Below, one piece after another: positions 8,350-15,556 of a stretch of 64,000 nucleotides of DNA; position 1 is the first letter of the stretch, and each line of letters opens with the position of its first letter. This DNA comes from Lachnospiraceae bacterium UBA7050 (GTDB taxonomy: Bacteria; Bacillota; Clostridia; Lachnospirales; Lachnospiraceae). Under the pieces are notes generated by a model. It was not told the origin of the DNA. It was given only the letters and a program-made list of their open reading frames with translations, and did no database searches. Made by a program: the position numbers and the translations under genes. Location of the stretch: positions 1 through 64,000 of the forward strand of contig DLAJ01000009.1 of the NCBI GenBank assembly GCA_002493905.1, given 5' to 3'.

Positions 8350-8751
8350 ATGGAACAGGTTCTTCTTTTTCAGGTTCAGCATGAGGAAGCGGCGGAAATC
8401 GCGGATATGCTCGCTGCAATGAAAGTGAAATGCAGAGAGATTCCGGTACAGGCATACCGGCAGACGATCGGGGAACTGGCGGCAGGAGGACGAAATGAAG
8501 AACGGCCGGAGTTCGGGCGTGTTAAAGAGGAATACAAGGGGGAAGTGCCGGACGAAAGCATGATGCTGTTCTGTGATATGGGAGAAAAGCATTTTAACAG
8601 AATTCTTGCCCATCTGCGCTCGCGTGCGGTAAAGGTTACTTATAAGGCGGTGCTGACGCCGACTAACAGGGAATGGAATGTTCTGCGCCTCTATGCGGAG
8701 CTGGCGCGTGAAAAGGCAGAATATGAGCGGATGCGGCAGCAATCCGTTTAA
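8350..8751 (+). CDS. DUF3783 domain protein
   Basis: 133 residues from the ATG at 8350, preceded by a GGGAG-like site; a longer reading from 8245 adds 35 residues without recognisable sequence. The start (MEQVLLFQVQHEEAAEIADM) and the later MLFCDMGEKHFNRIL and KAVLTPTNREWNVLRLYAELAREK stretches fit DUF3783, a small clostridial family of unknown function. It is followed by a strong terminator and thus ends a transcript, possibly one shared with degV. Confidence 0.75.
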   Translation: MEQVLLFQVQHEEAAEIADMLAAMKVKCREIPVQAYRQTIGELAAGGRNEERPEFGRVKEEYKGEVPDESMMLFCDMGEKHFNRILAHLRSRAVKVTYKAVLTPTNREWNVLRLYAELAREKAEYERMRQQSV

Positions 8752-8806
8752 CAGGTGTTGAGAGTAAATGATTCCGTATGCGGTTTTGCGGGTTCGGCGG
8801 ATGATG

Positions 8807-8840
8807 AGGGATGATTGTTTTGAATCAATCATCCCTTTGT
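8807..8840 (+). terminator. Terminator overlapping the next promoter
   Basis: AGGGATGATTG (8807-8817) and CAATCATCCCT (8826-8836) form a perfect 11-bp stem with an 8-nt loop, then TTTGTGTT. The -35 box of the following promoter lies in the loop. Confidence 0.85.
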
Positions 8841-8848
8841 GTTATACT
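8820..8848 (+). promoter_or_regulatory. Promoter of the aldo-keto reductase gene
   Basis: TTGAAT (8820-8825) and TATACT (8843-8848) with ideal 17-nt spacing. The box lies inside the upstream terminator hairpin. Confidence 0.6.
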
Positions 8849-8909
8849 GAGGTCAGTAAATGGAAAAATGATGCAGATGCGCAGTATAGAAAGGGAAGGG
8901 TGATTAAGA

Positions 8910-10034
8910 ATGGAAAAAAGAGCATGGAATAACTGCGGGGTGGAGACTTCACTGCTCGGATTTGGCTGTATGCGCTTTCCGACGCTGGAGAACGGGCAGA
9001 TTGATGAAAAGAGGACGGAGCGCATGCTTGACGAGGCGATGGCGGCAGGCGTGAATTACTATGATACGGCGTATCCTTATCATGGCGGCGAAAGCGAGCG
9101 CGTGGTTGGAAAACTGATGAAAAAATATGACCGCAGTTCCTTTTATCTGGCGACAAAGCTGCCGGTCTGGCTTGTAGAATCGAAAGAGGATGTTACGCGT
9201 TACTTTGAGGAGCAGTTATCGAAACTCCAGACGGATTATATTGATTTTTACCTGCTGCATGCACTTGGGAAAGACGGATGGGAAAAAGTAAAAAATATCG
9301 GGATACTGGATGTGGTGGAGGAACTTCAGAAACAGGGGCGTATCCGGCATCTTGGCTTTTCGTTCCATGATGGTTATGCATGTTTTGAGGAGATTCTGCG
9401 TTACCGGAAATGGGATTTCTGTCAGATTCAGTATAATTATATGGACACGGACGAACAGGCGGGCGACCGTGGGTATGCACTGACCGAAGAACTGGGCGTG
9501 CCGCTTGTGATCATGGAACCGGTTAAAGGCGGTTCGCTTGCGAAGCTGCCTGAGGAAGTTGAGCAGACATACCGGGCGCTTAGGCCGGATGCATCGACGG
9601 CGTCGTTTGCACTGCGCTGGGTTGCTTCGCATCCGAATGTAAAAGTGGTTTTGAGCGGGATGTCCTCGGAGGAACAGGTGCGGGATAATTTACATACCTT
9701 CGGGAATTTTGAACCGCTTACCGACAAGGAGCAGGCGTGTATCAAAGAGGCAGTGAAAACGCTTCGGGCGCGCGTGATGAACGGCTGTACCGGATGCCGC
9801 TACTGTATGCCCTGTCCGTTCGGCGTGAATATCCCCGAGACGTTTAAGCTGTGGAATACCTATCACATGTACCAGAATTATCAGGCGGTAAGCTGGGGAT
9901 GGAAAGGAATGAAGGCGGAGCAAAAGCCGGAGGCCTGCAAAAAGTGCGGAAAATGTGAGCAGGCATGCCCGCAGAAGCTTTCAATCCGCGATGACCTTGC
10001 ACGGGCGCAGGCAGATTTGGACAATCCGCGGTAG
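8910..10034 (+). CDS. Aldo/keto reductase with C-terminal 4Fe-4S domain
   Basis: 374 residues. A TIM-barrel aldo-keto reductase carries the tetrad positions Asp/Tyr (NYYDTAYPYHGGESE), Lys (ATKLPVW) and His (FYLLHALGKDGW). The C-terminal about 75 residues add cysteine clusters: CTGCRYCMPCPFGVNIPE and CKKCGKCEQACPQKL, which can bind one or two 4Fe-4S clusters. This ferredoxin-tailed type is common in anaerobic Clostridia, and its physiological substrate is mostly unknown. It is followed after 24 nt by an AraC regulator, probably in the same transcript. Confidence 0.93.
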   Translation: MEKRAWNNCGVETSLLGFGCMRFPTLENGQIDEKRTERMLDEAMAAGVNYYDTAYPYHGGESERVVGKLMKKYDRSSFYLATKLPVWLVESKEDVTRYFEEQLSKLQTDYIDFYLLHALGKDGWEKVKNIGILDVVEELQKQGRIRHLGFSFHDGYACFEEILRYRKWDFCQIQYNYMDTDEQAGDRGYALTEELGVPLVIMEPVKGGSLAKLPEEVEQTYRALRPDASTASFALRWVASHPNVKVVLSGMSSEEQVRDNLHTFGNFEPLTDKEQACIKEAVKTLRARVMNGCTGCRYCMPCPFGVNIPETFKLWNTYHMYQNYQAVSWGWKGMKAEQKPEACKKCGKCEQACPQKLSIRDDLARAQADLDNPR

Positions 10035-10058
10035 AAACCGTGAGTGGAGTGAAGTGCA

Positions 10059-10964
10059 ATGGAAAAAGCATACAAGCTTGAATTTCAAAATGAGATGACG
10101 GGCGCACTGTATCTGATCTGCTGCGGCTGCTCGCAGACGGAGCCGCTGCACAGCTTTGGACCGGCACTGAAGCCGCATTATCTGATTCATTATGTCCTGC
10201 GCGGGCGGGGCAGATTTGTGATGGATGGAAAAGAATATCCGCTCGAAGCGGGGGCAGGCTTTTATATTGAGCCGGGTGAGCTCGCTTTTTATGAAGCGGA
10301 TGAGGCGGAACCGTGGACTTATGTGTGGATCGGTTTTTCAGGAACCCGCGTGGACGATTATATGCGGAGCATGGGACTGTCCAAAGAACATCCGGTGTTT
10401 GCATCCGATGCGTCGGGAGAATTATATCAAACGGTGAAGGATATGATGGAGCATAACACCTGCGGGTTTTCCAATGCGCTGCGCAGGGACGGTCTGCTCG
10501 GCATTTTTCTCTCAATTATCGCGCGCACGGCGTTTGTGCAGGAAACGGGGGAAAATAACCGTGCGAATGATTATGTGAGCAGAGCCGTTGATTTTATTAA
10601 AAGCAACTATTGTAATCCTATCAGGGTGACGGATGTGGCGGATTATGTCTGTGTGCACCGCAGCTACCTTTATACCTTATTTGAAAATCATATTGGGATG
10701 TCGCCGCAGCATTTTCTCACTTCTTTCCGGATTGCCAAGGCGGTTGAACTGCTGCAGATGACGGAGCTGCCGATTGAGAGCATTGCCATTTCTGTCGGCT
10801 ATACAGACCCGCTTGTGTTTACAAAGGCGTTCCGCCAGACAAAGAGCATGTCACCGTCGCGCTACCGAAAGGAATATCTGCAAAGCGGCATGCGGCACCG
10901 TCAAAGCGATCTGGAACAGATTGAAGCATTCTTAAACGAGCGCGGCGTCGGTGCACCGGAATAA
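10059..10964 (+). CDS. AraC family transcriptional regulator
   Basis: 301 residues. The N-terminal cupin-like sensing domain (about 20-110: HYVLRGRGRFVMDGKEYPLE, YIEPGELAFYEADE) precedes two C-terminal HTH motifs (about 185-290: VTDVADYVCVHRSYLYTLF, IESIAISVGYTDPLVFTKAF). Regulators of this layout usually activate sugar-utilisation genes. It lies immediately upstream of galK-galT and may control them, although that link is positional only. Confidence 0.9.
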   Translation: MEKAYKLEFQNEMTGALYLICCGCSQTEPLHSFGPALKPHYLIHYVLRGRGRFVMDGKEYPLEAGAGFYIEPGELAFYEADEAEPWTYVWIGFSGTRVDDYMRSMGLSKEHPVFASDASGELYQTVKDMMEHNTCGFSNALRRDGLLGIFLSIIARTAFVQETGENNRANDYVSRAVDFIKSNYCNPIRVTDVADYVCVHRSYLYTLFENHIGMSPQHFLTSFRIAKAVELLQMTELPIESIAISVGYTDPLVFTKAFRQTKSMSPSRYRKEYLQSGMRHRQSDLEQIEAFLNERGVGAPE

Positions 10965-11082
10965 AAGGCAATATGCGAAAGCGCAGTGCCGTGTGGGCCG
11001 GACTGCGCGGACATATCCAACATTTTGACAGGTTTTTATAACAACAAAGCCTATATATACCATTTCAAAAAAGGCTATAATA

Positions 11083-11143
11083 ATCGGTGTCAGCCAAAAC
11101 CAAGCGGCCGCGAAGCGGACATTTGGTTTTGGCTGACACCGAT
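11083..11143 (+). repeat. Family D intergenic hairpin element, copy 1 (galK leader)
   Basis: A perfect 20-bp inverted repeat (11083-11102 with 11124-11143, starting ATCGGTGTCAGCC) encloses a 21-nt loop with the core AGCGGCCGCGAAGCGGACAT. The same core, within an unrelated stem, occurs at 25637-25662 before rpiB. CGAGCAAA follows both copies a few nt downstream. A stem-less partial core occurs at 11219-11236. Confidence 0.75.
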
Positions 11144-11154
11144 ACCGAGCAAAG

Positions 11155-11237
11155 GTCCGTCGAAGACGGACAAAGGAGCGCGAAAGCGCGTCTTTGCGAG
11201 GAAAGGCCAGGAAGAGACCAAGCGGCCGCGAAGCCGC
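11155..11237 (+). promoter_or_regulatory. Three consecutive small-loop hairpins in the galK leader
   Basis: GTCCGTC-GAA-GACGGAC (11155-11171). CAAAG-GA-GCGC-GAAA-GCGC-GT-CTTTG (about 11171-11196, GAAA tetraloop). GCGGC-CGCGAA-GCCGC (11222-11237). They are packed directly before the galK ribosome binding site and would give a highly folded leader RNA. Confidence 0.55.
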
Positions 11238-11275
11238 AGTAATAATAGAAATAAAAATATGAGAGAGGTATGGTT

Positions 11276-12460
11276 ATGGGAGAGGGCGAAACAAAAATCA
11301 AAGAAATGCTGCTTGACAAATTTGCAGAACTGTTCGGAGATGCCGACGGCGTGAAAGTCTATTTTGCACCGGGGCGGGTCAATCTGATCGGGGAGCATAC
11401 CGATTATAACGGTGGTCATGTGTTTCCGTGCGCACTGACAATTGGAACTTATGCGGCGGCACGAAAGCGGGCGGATAAAAAGCTGCGTTTTTATTCAACA
11501 AATTTTGAAGAGATTGGCGTGATGGAATCCGATGTGGAGGACTTAAAAGCTTCCAAAGAAGCGGGATGGACGAATTATCCGAAGGGTGTCATGTGGGCAT
11601 TTTCATTGCGCGGCATGCAGATGGAAAAAGGTCTTGATATGGTGATCTATGGAAATATCCCGAACGGGTCCGGTCTGTCATCTTCCGCATCGCTCGAAGT
11701 GCTGACCGGATATCTGCTGCGTGATTTATACGGTTTCTCCGTGACAAATGTGGAGCTGGCGCAGATCGGACAGTATTCCGAGAACAATTTTAACGGCTGC
11801 AACTGCGGCATCATGGATCAGTTTGCGTCGGCGATGGGCAAAAAGGATAATGCGATCTTCTTAAACACCGCAGACCTTTCCTATGAGTATGCGCCGCTTG
11901 CGCTTGAAGGCGCCAAGATCATTGTGACAAATTCCAAGGTAAAACACAATCTTGTGGATTCAAAATATAATGAGCGCCGCAGCGAGTGCGAACAGGCGCT
12001 GAAAGAACTTCAGACTGTTGTGAACATCGACGGACTTGGCGACTTAACCGAGGAGCAGTTTGAGGCAAATCAATCCGTGATTGCGGACGACATCCGCAGG
12101 AAGCGCGCAAAGCATGCGGTCTATGAAAATCAGAGAACGCTCCGTGCAGTGGAAGCGTTAAAAAATAATGAACTGGCACTATTTGGAAAACTGATGAATG
12201 AATCCCACATATCGCTGAGAGACGATTACGAGGTATCCTGTGAGGAGATTGACGTGCTCGTGGAAGAAGCATGGAAGGTAGAAGGCGTGATCGGCTCACG
12301 TATTACAGGCGGCGGATTTGGCGGATGCACGGTCAGCCTCGTAAAGGATGAGGCCGTTGCGGAGTTTCAGGAAAAGGTCGGCGCGGCTTACAGGGAGCGG
12401 TTTGACATTCAGGCGGATTTCTATGTCGTGGAGATCGGCGACGGACCGAGAACATTATAG
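11276..12460 (+). CDS. galK: Galactokinase
   Basis: 394 residues of the GHMP kinase family; it phosphorylates alpha-D-galactose with ATP, the first committed Leloir step. Motif 1 (PGRVNLIGEHTDYNGGHVF) binds galactose, motif 2 (NGSGLSSSASLEVL) is the phosphate loop, and motif 3 (ITGGGFGGCTVSL) closes the active site. The ATG at 11276 is chosen because GAGAGAGG ends 7 nt before it, whereas the ATG at 11270 is too close. galT follows after 127 nt and an AraC regulator precedes. The leader carries several stable hairpins. No galE or galM is in the window. Confidence 0.96.
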   Translation: MGEGETKIKEMLLDKFAELFGDADGVKVYFAPGRVNLIGEHTDYNGGHVFPCALTIGTYAAARKRADKKLRFYSTNFEEIGVMESDVEDLKASKEAGWTNYPKGVMWAFSLRGMQMEKGLDMVIYGNIPNGSGLSSSASLEVLTGYLLRDLYGFSVTNVELAQIGQYSENNFNGCNCGIMDQFASAMGKKDNAIFLNTADLSYEYAPLALEGAKIIVTNSKVKHNLVDSKYNERRSECEQALKELQTVVNIDGLGDLTEEQFEANQSVIADDIRRKRAKHAVYENQRTLRAVEALKNNELALFGKLMNESHISLRDDYEVSCEEIDVLVEEAWKVEGVIGSRITGGGFGGCTVSLVKDEAVAEFQEKVGAAYRERFDIQADFYVVEIGDGPRTL

Positions 12461-12587
12461 AACCGGAATAAGCACTTAAATTGCAGCGAATGCGCGTCTG
12501 CGCCGGACGACCTGTTTACGCAGCCGCAATCCGGTATCATGCGCTTCGCAGGCATCGAAGAAGGAATAGAAAAAGGGGGAACACGCC

Positions 12588-14090
12588 ATGTCGGTGGATA
12601 AAAATATCAGAAAACTTGTTGCTTACGGACTGCAGACGGGTCTCATAGAGCAGGAAGATGCTGTGTATACAACAAACCGTCTTTTGGAAATTCTGGAATT
12701 GGATGGACTGGAGGATGCTGACGGGGAAATTACAATGTCGGAAGACGAGCTGGAGGCAGTGCTGAAGGAACTGCTGGACGATGCGTATGAACGCGGTGTC
12801 CTCAAAGAGAACGGCGTTGTATACCGAGACCTGTTTGATACAAAGCTGATGGGGGCGCTTGTGCCAAGACCGTCCGAGGTGATCCGCCGCTTTGAAGAAT
12901 TAAAAAAGGAGAGCGCGAAAGCGGCTACGGATTATTTTTACAAACTCAGTCAGGACTCCGATTATATCCGCCGTTACCGGATAAAAAAGGACAGAAAGTG
13001 GATCGCACCGACCGAGTATGGCGAGCTGGATATTACGATCAATCTTTCCAAACCGGAAAAGGACCCGAAGGCGATTGCGGCGGCGAAGCTCGCGAAGCAG
13101 AGCGGTTATCCGAAATGCCTGCTCTGTGTCGAGAACGAGGGCTATGCCGGGCGCGTGAATCATCCGGCGCGTCAGAATCACAGGATTATACCCGTAACGA
13201 TTAACGGCAGCCGGTGGGGCTTCCAGTATTCGCCATATGTTTATTATAACGAGCACTGCATTGTTTTCAACTCCCAGCATGTGCCGATGAAGATCGAACA
13301 TGCGACGTTCTGCAAGATGTTTGATTTTGTAAAACAGTTCCCGCACTATATTGTTGGTTCGAATGCCGATCTGCCGATTGTCGGCGGTTCTATTTTAAGC
13401 CACGATCATTTTCAGGGTGGAAACTATGATTTTGCCATGGCGAAAGCGCCGGTTGAGCGTGAGTTTACGGTGAAGGGCTTTGAGGATGTCGAGGCGGGGA
13501 TTGTCAAATGGCCGATGTCCGTGATCCGGATCAAAAGCGCTGACAGCGGCAGGCTGATCGCACTTGCCGATCATGTGCTGGAGGTTTGGCGCGGTTATAC
13601 GGATGAATCCGCATTTATTTACGCCGAGACGGACGGGGAACCGCACAATACGATCACGCCGATCGCACGCTGCCGTGACGGTGTGTATGAGCTGGACCTG
13701 GTGCTGCGCAACAATATTACGACTGAGGAGCATCCGCTTGGTGTTTATCATCCGCATGCGGAGCTGCATCATATCAAAAAAGAAAATATCGGTCTGATCG
13801 AAGTCATGGGGCTCGCCATCCTGCCGTCCCGCTTAGTGTCCGAATTGGATCAGCTTGCTGATGCGATCGTAACCGGAAAGGATATCCGTGCAAATGAGGC
13901 GATTGAAAAGCATGCGGACTGGGTTGAGGAGTTTCTTCCCAAATATGACAAGATAGATGACACAAATGTCATGAAGATTCTTCAGGATGAGATCGGACTT
14001 GTATTTTCCAAGGTGCTTGAACATGCCGGAGTTTATAAGCGGGACGCGCAAGGTCAGGCGGCGTTTGACCGGTTCATTCAGGCATTATAA
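12588..14090 (+). CDS. galT: UDP-glucose--hexose-1-phosphate uridylyltransferase (class II)
   Basis: 500 residues, the length of the Firmicutes class II GalT rather than the about 350-residue E. coli type. It transfers UMP from UDP-glucose to galactose-1-phosphate. The nucleotide-binding region includes HPARQNHRIIPV, and the histidine-rich SHDHFQGG segment holds the expected catalytic region. It lies downstream of galK on the same strand, and a strong terminator (14132-14172) closes the unit. Confidence 0.96.
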   Translation: MSVDKNIRKLVAYGLQTGLIEQEDAVYTTNRLLEILELDGLEDADGEITMSEDELEAVLKELLDDAYERGVLKENGVVYRDLFDTKLMGALVPRPSEVIRRFEELKKESAKAATDYFYKLSQDSDYIRRYRIKKDRKWIAPTEYGELDITINLSKPEKDPKAIAAAKLAKQSGYPKCLLCVENEGYAGRVNHPARQNHRIIPVTINGSRWGFQYSPYVYYNEHCIVFNSQHVPMKIEHATFCKMFDFVKQFPHYIVGSNADLPIVGGSILSHDHFQGGNYDFAMAKAPVEREFTVKGFEDVEAGIVKWPMSVIRIKSADSGRLIALADHVLEVWRGYTDESAFIYAETDGEPHNTITPIARCRDGVYELDLVLRNNITTEEHPLGVYHPHAELHHIKKENIGLIEVMGLAILPSRLVSELDQLADAIVTGKDIRANEAIEKHADWVEEFLPKYDKIDDTNVMKILQDEIGLVFSKVLEHAGVYKRDAQGQAAFDRFIQAL

Positions 14091-14131
14091 AAAGAATACG
14101 TATATAGAATTGTAAACGGTCCGAAAGTGAC

Positions 14132-14172
14132 GAAAAGCCGCATAAACACTATGTTTTTTGCGGCTTTTCTGG
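14132..14172 (+). terminator. Terminator of galKT
   Basis: GAAAAGCCGCA (14132-14142) and TGCGGCTTTTC (14159-14169) form a perfect 11-bp stem with T residues in the 3' arm. Confidence 0.85.
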
Positions 14173-14255
14173 TTCCTGTGGCTGCGGCATAAAAATCTGT
14201 TTTGCCGCCCCTCCGGCGTCCTGACCAGACGGGGAAATTACCCCATAGCAACTAT

Positions 14256-14347
14256 TATCTGCATATCTTGAGGTCACTTATATGCAGATAACCAGATTCA
14301 AAGCTTGCCTTTCTGCATATAATATGGCATGATTATATGCAGAAAGG
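14256..14347 (+). promoter_or_regulatory. Four alternating TCTGCATAT sites; RBS-sequestering inverted repeat of fic
   Basis: TATCTGCATAT (14256-14266) faces ATATGCAGATA (14280-14290). Then CCTTTCTGCATATAAT (14308-14323) faces ATTATATGCAGAAAGG (14332-14347) with an 8-nt loop. All four arms share TCTGCATAT or its complement. The last arm contains the AAAGG ribosome binding site of the Fic gene, 10 nt before its ATG. The array can therefore act as two tandem operators or as a hairpin that blocks translation. Confidence 0.7.
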
Positions 14348-14357
14348 AAGAAACGAT

Positions 14358-15404
14358 ATGAGAAAATTTGATTATTCTTTTTTAAATAATGGCCTGCTGC
14401 CTGCTAATCTTGTGAATTTAACTGCAAACATATTTACTCTTAGGACTATGGCAGGTGTGCGAAAAGAAGAATATAAGCAGGTTTTTACTGAACTTGAAGC
14501 TGTGGCAAAGATACAGTCTGTTAAGAGTTCTAATGCTATTGAGGGTATTGTCACAAGTGACGATCGTATTGCTGCCATAGTAAATCAAAATAGTGCCCCT
14601 CTTAATCATAACGAAGCAGAGATTGCAGGTTATAGGGATGCATTAAATGAAATTCATTTAGGCTTTGAACATATTGCTTTCAGACAGCGTGATATTCTGC
14701 GTTTGCACGAAATGATGATGTCCTTTGCCGGTTATGAATACGGCGGCCGGTACAAAACTGAAGACAATGTGATTTTAGAGATAGATGCTGACGGCAATAG
14801 GCGGGTTCGCTTTCGTCCGACTTCCGCAGACGAAACACCAAAAGCGATGGAGCAATTAGAACTTGCTTATATGGAGGCTTGCAGTGATGCAAATGTGAAT
14901 CAGCTTTTGCTGATTCCATGCGTTATTTTAGACTTTCTCTGCATACACCCATTCCGGGACGGAAATGGGAGAATGTCACGCCTGCTTTCTTTGCTGCTCT
15001 TATATAAAAAAGGGTTTGACGCAGGAAAATATGTATCCTTTGAAGAACAGATCAATAACTACAAAGCCTATTATTACGAATCTCTTCGTCAATCTTCAGC
15101 CGGTTGGGAATCTGGAGAGAACAGCTATTTCCCTTTTATAGAAAACTTTTTATCTATGCTTTATATGTGCTATAAAGAACTTGATAAGCGTTTTGCCGTT
15201 ATTCACGGAAAAAAGATTACAAAAAAAGCTCGTGTTGAGGCTGCGGTATTAAATAGTCTGACACCGCTTTCTAAAGCAGAAATATGTAGAATTCTTCCCG
15301 ATGTAAGCCCGACCACTGTTGAAGCAGTTCTTGGTGCCATGGTAAAAAGCGGTACGATAAAACGAATCGGCTCGTCAAGGGCATCACGATATATGAAAGT
15401 GTAG
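14358..15404 (+). CDS. Fic family protein, class II with own inhibitory motif
   Basis: 348 residues. The Fic core HPFRDGNGRMSR matches HPFx(D/E)GNGRxxR, required for transfer of AMP (or another nucleotide) to a target hydroxyl. Upstream, SSNAIEGI matches the autoinhibitory (S/T)xxxE(G/N) helix, here N-terminal to the core, which defines class II and means no separate antitoxin is needed. A C-terminal winged helix (LSKAEICRILPDVSPTTVEAV) suggests DNA binding and self-regulation. The start at 14358 follows AAAGGAAG. AT-rich codon use differs from the flanking gal and serpin genes, so it is probably an acquired single-gene toxin-like module. Confidence 0.9.
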   Translation: MRKFDYSFLNNGLLPANLVNLTANIFTLRTMAGVRKEEYKQVFTELEAVAKIQSVKSSNAIEGIVTSDDRIAAIVNQNSAPLNHNEAEIAGYRDALNEIHLGFEHIAFRQRDILRLHEMMMSFAGYEYGGRYKTEDNVILEIDADGNRRVRFRPTSADETPKAMEQLELAYMEACSDANVNQLLLIPCVILDFLCIHPFRDGNGRMSRLLSLLLLYKKGFDAGKYVSFEEQINNYKAYYYESLRQSSAGWESGENSYFPFIENFLSMLYMCYKELDKRFAVIHGKKITKKARVEAAVLNSLTPLSKAEICRILPDVSPTTVEAVLGAMVKSGTIKRIGSSRASRYMKV

Positions 15405-15452
15405 TATATTGATGCAGCTCAGAGATAGATTAAAAAACTACCATAAAAACAC

Positions 15453-15495
15453 AATCCTCTGTGCGTATCTTAGATAAGTGCAGGGGATTATTTTA
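15453..15495 (+). terminator. Terminator after the Fic gene
   Basis: AATCCTCTGTGC (15453-15464) pairs with GTGCAGGGGATT (15478-15489) with one mismatch or wobble, followed by ATTTTA. Confidence 0.6.
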
Positions 15496-15528
15496 CCTGA
15501 TCTTCATGGGAAGAACAGAATTGGAGGG

Positions 15529-15543
15529 GCGTAAACGCTTCGG
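15529..15543 (+). repeat. Family A element, 3' part only (serpin leader)
   Basis: GCGTAAACGCTTCGG is identical to the 3' strand of the family A elements and ends 13 nt before the serpin ATG, the same spacing as in the full copies. No matching 5' hairpin with a CCGAAGCG loop was found upstream. Confidence 0.5.
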
Positions 15544-15556
15544 AAAGGAGAATGGA

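Larger units (their letters stand above)
10965..11275 (+). other. galK leader region with four hairpins
   Basis: This 311-nt gap begins with an IR GCGCAGT/ACTGCGC (about 10981-11007). It then has TTGACA at 11025-11030, a TATAAT at 11076-11081, the family D hairpin (11083-11143), and three more hairpins (11155-11171, 11171-11196, 11222-11237) before the galK ribosome binding site. If TATAAT is the -10, the mRNA would begin within or just before the long stem. No coding sequence is seen. Confidence 0.6.

Noticed and set aside
7819..8832. 337-codon minus-strand open frame opposite degV and the DUF3783 gene
   Set aside because: It is the antisense shadow of two well-supported genes, is rich in Arg, His, Ser and Cys without any family motif, and has no ribosome binding site.
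9844..10515. 223-codon minus-strand frame opposite the aldo-keto reductase and AraC genes
   Set aside because: Low-quality composition (Pro/Ser/Arg/His), no domain, and it covers the conserved Fe-S and cupin coding regions on the other strand.
11083..11237. Insertion-sequence terminal repeats
   Set aside because: The inverted repeat encloses only 21 nt, there is no transposase or target duplication, and the conserved part is the loop rather than the arms.
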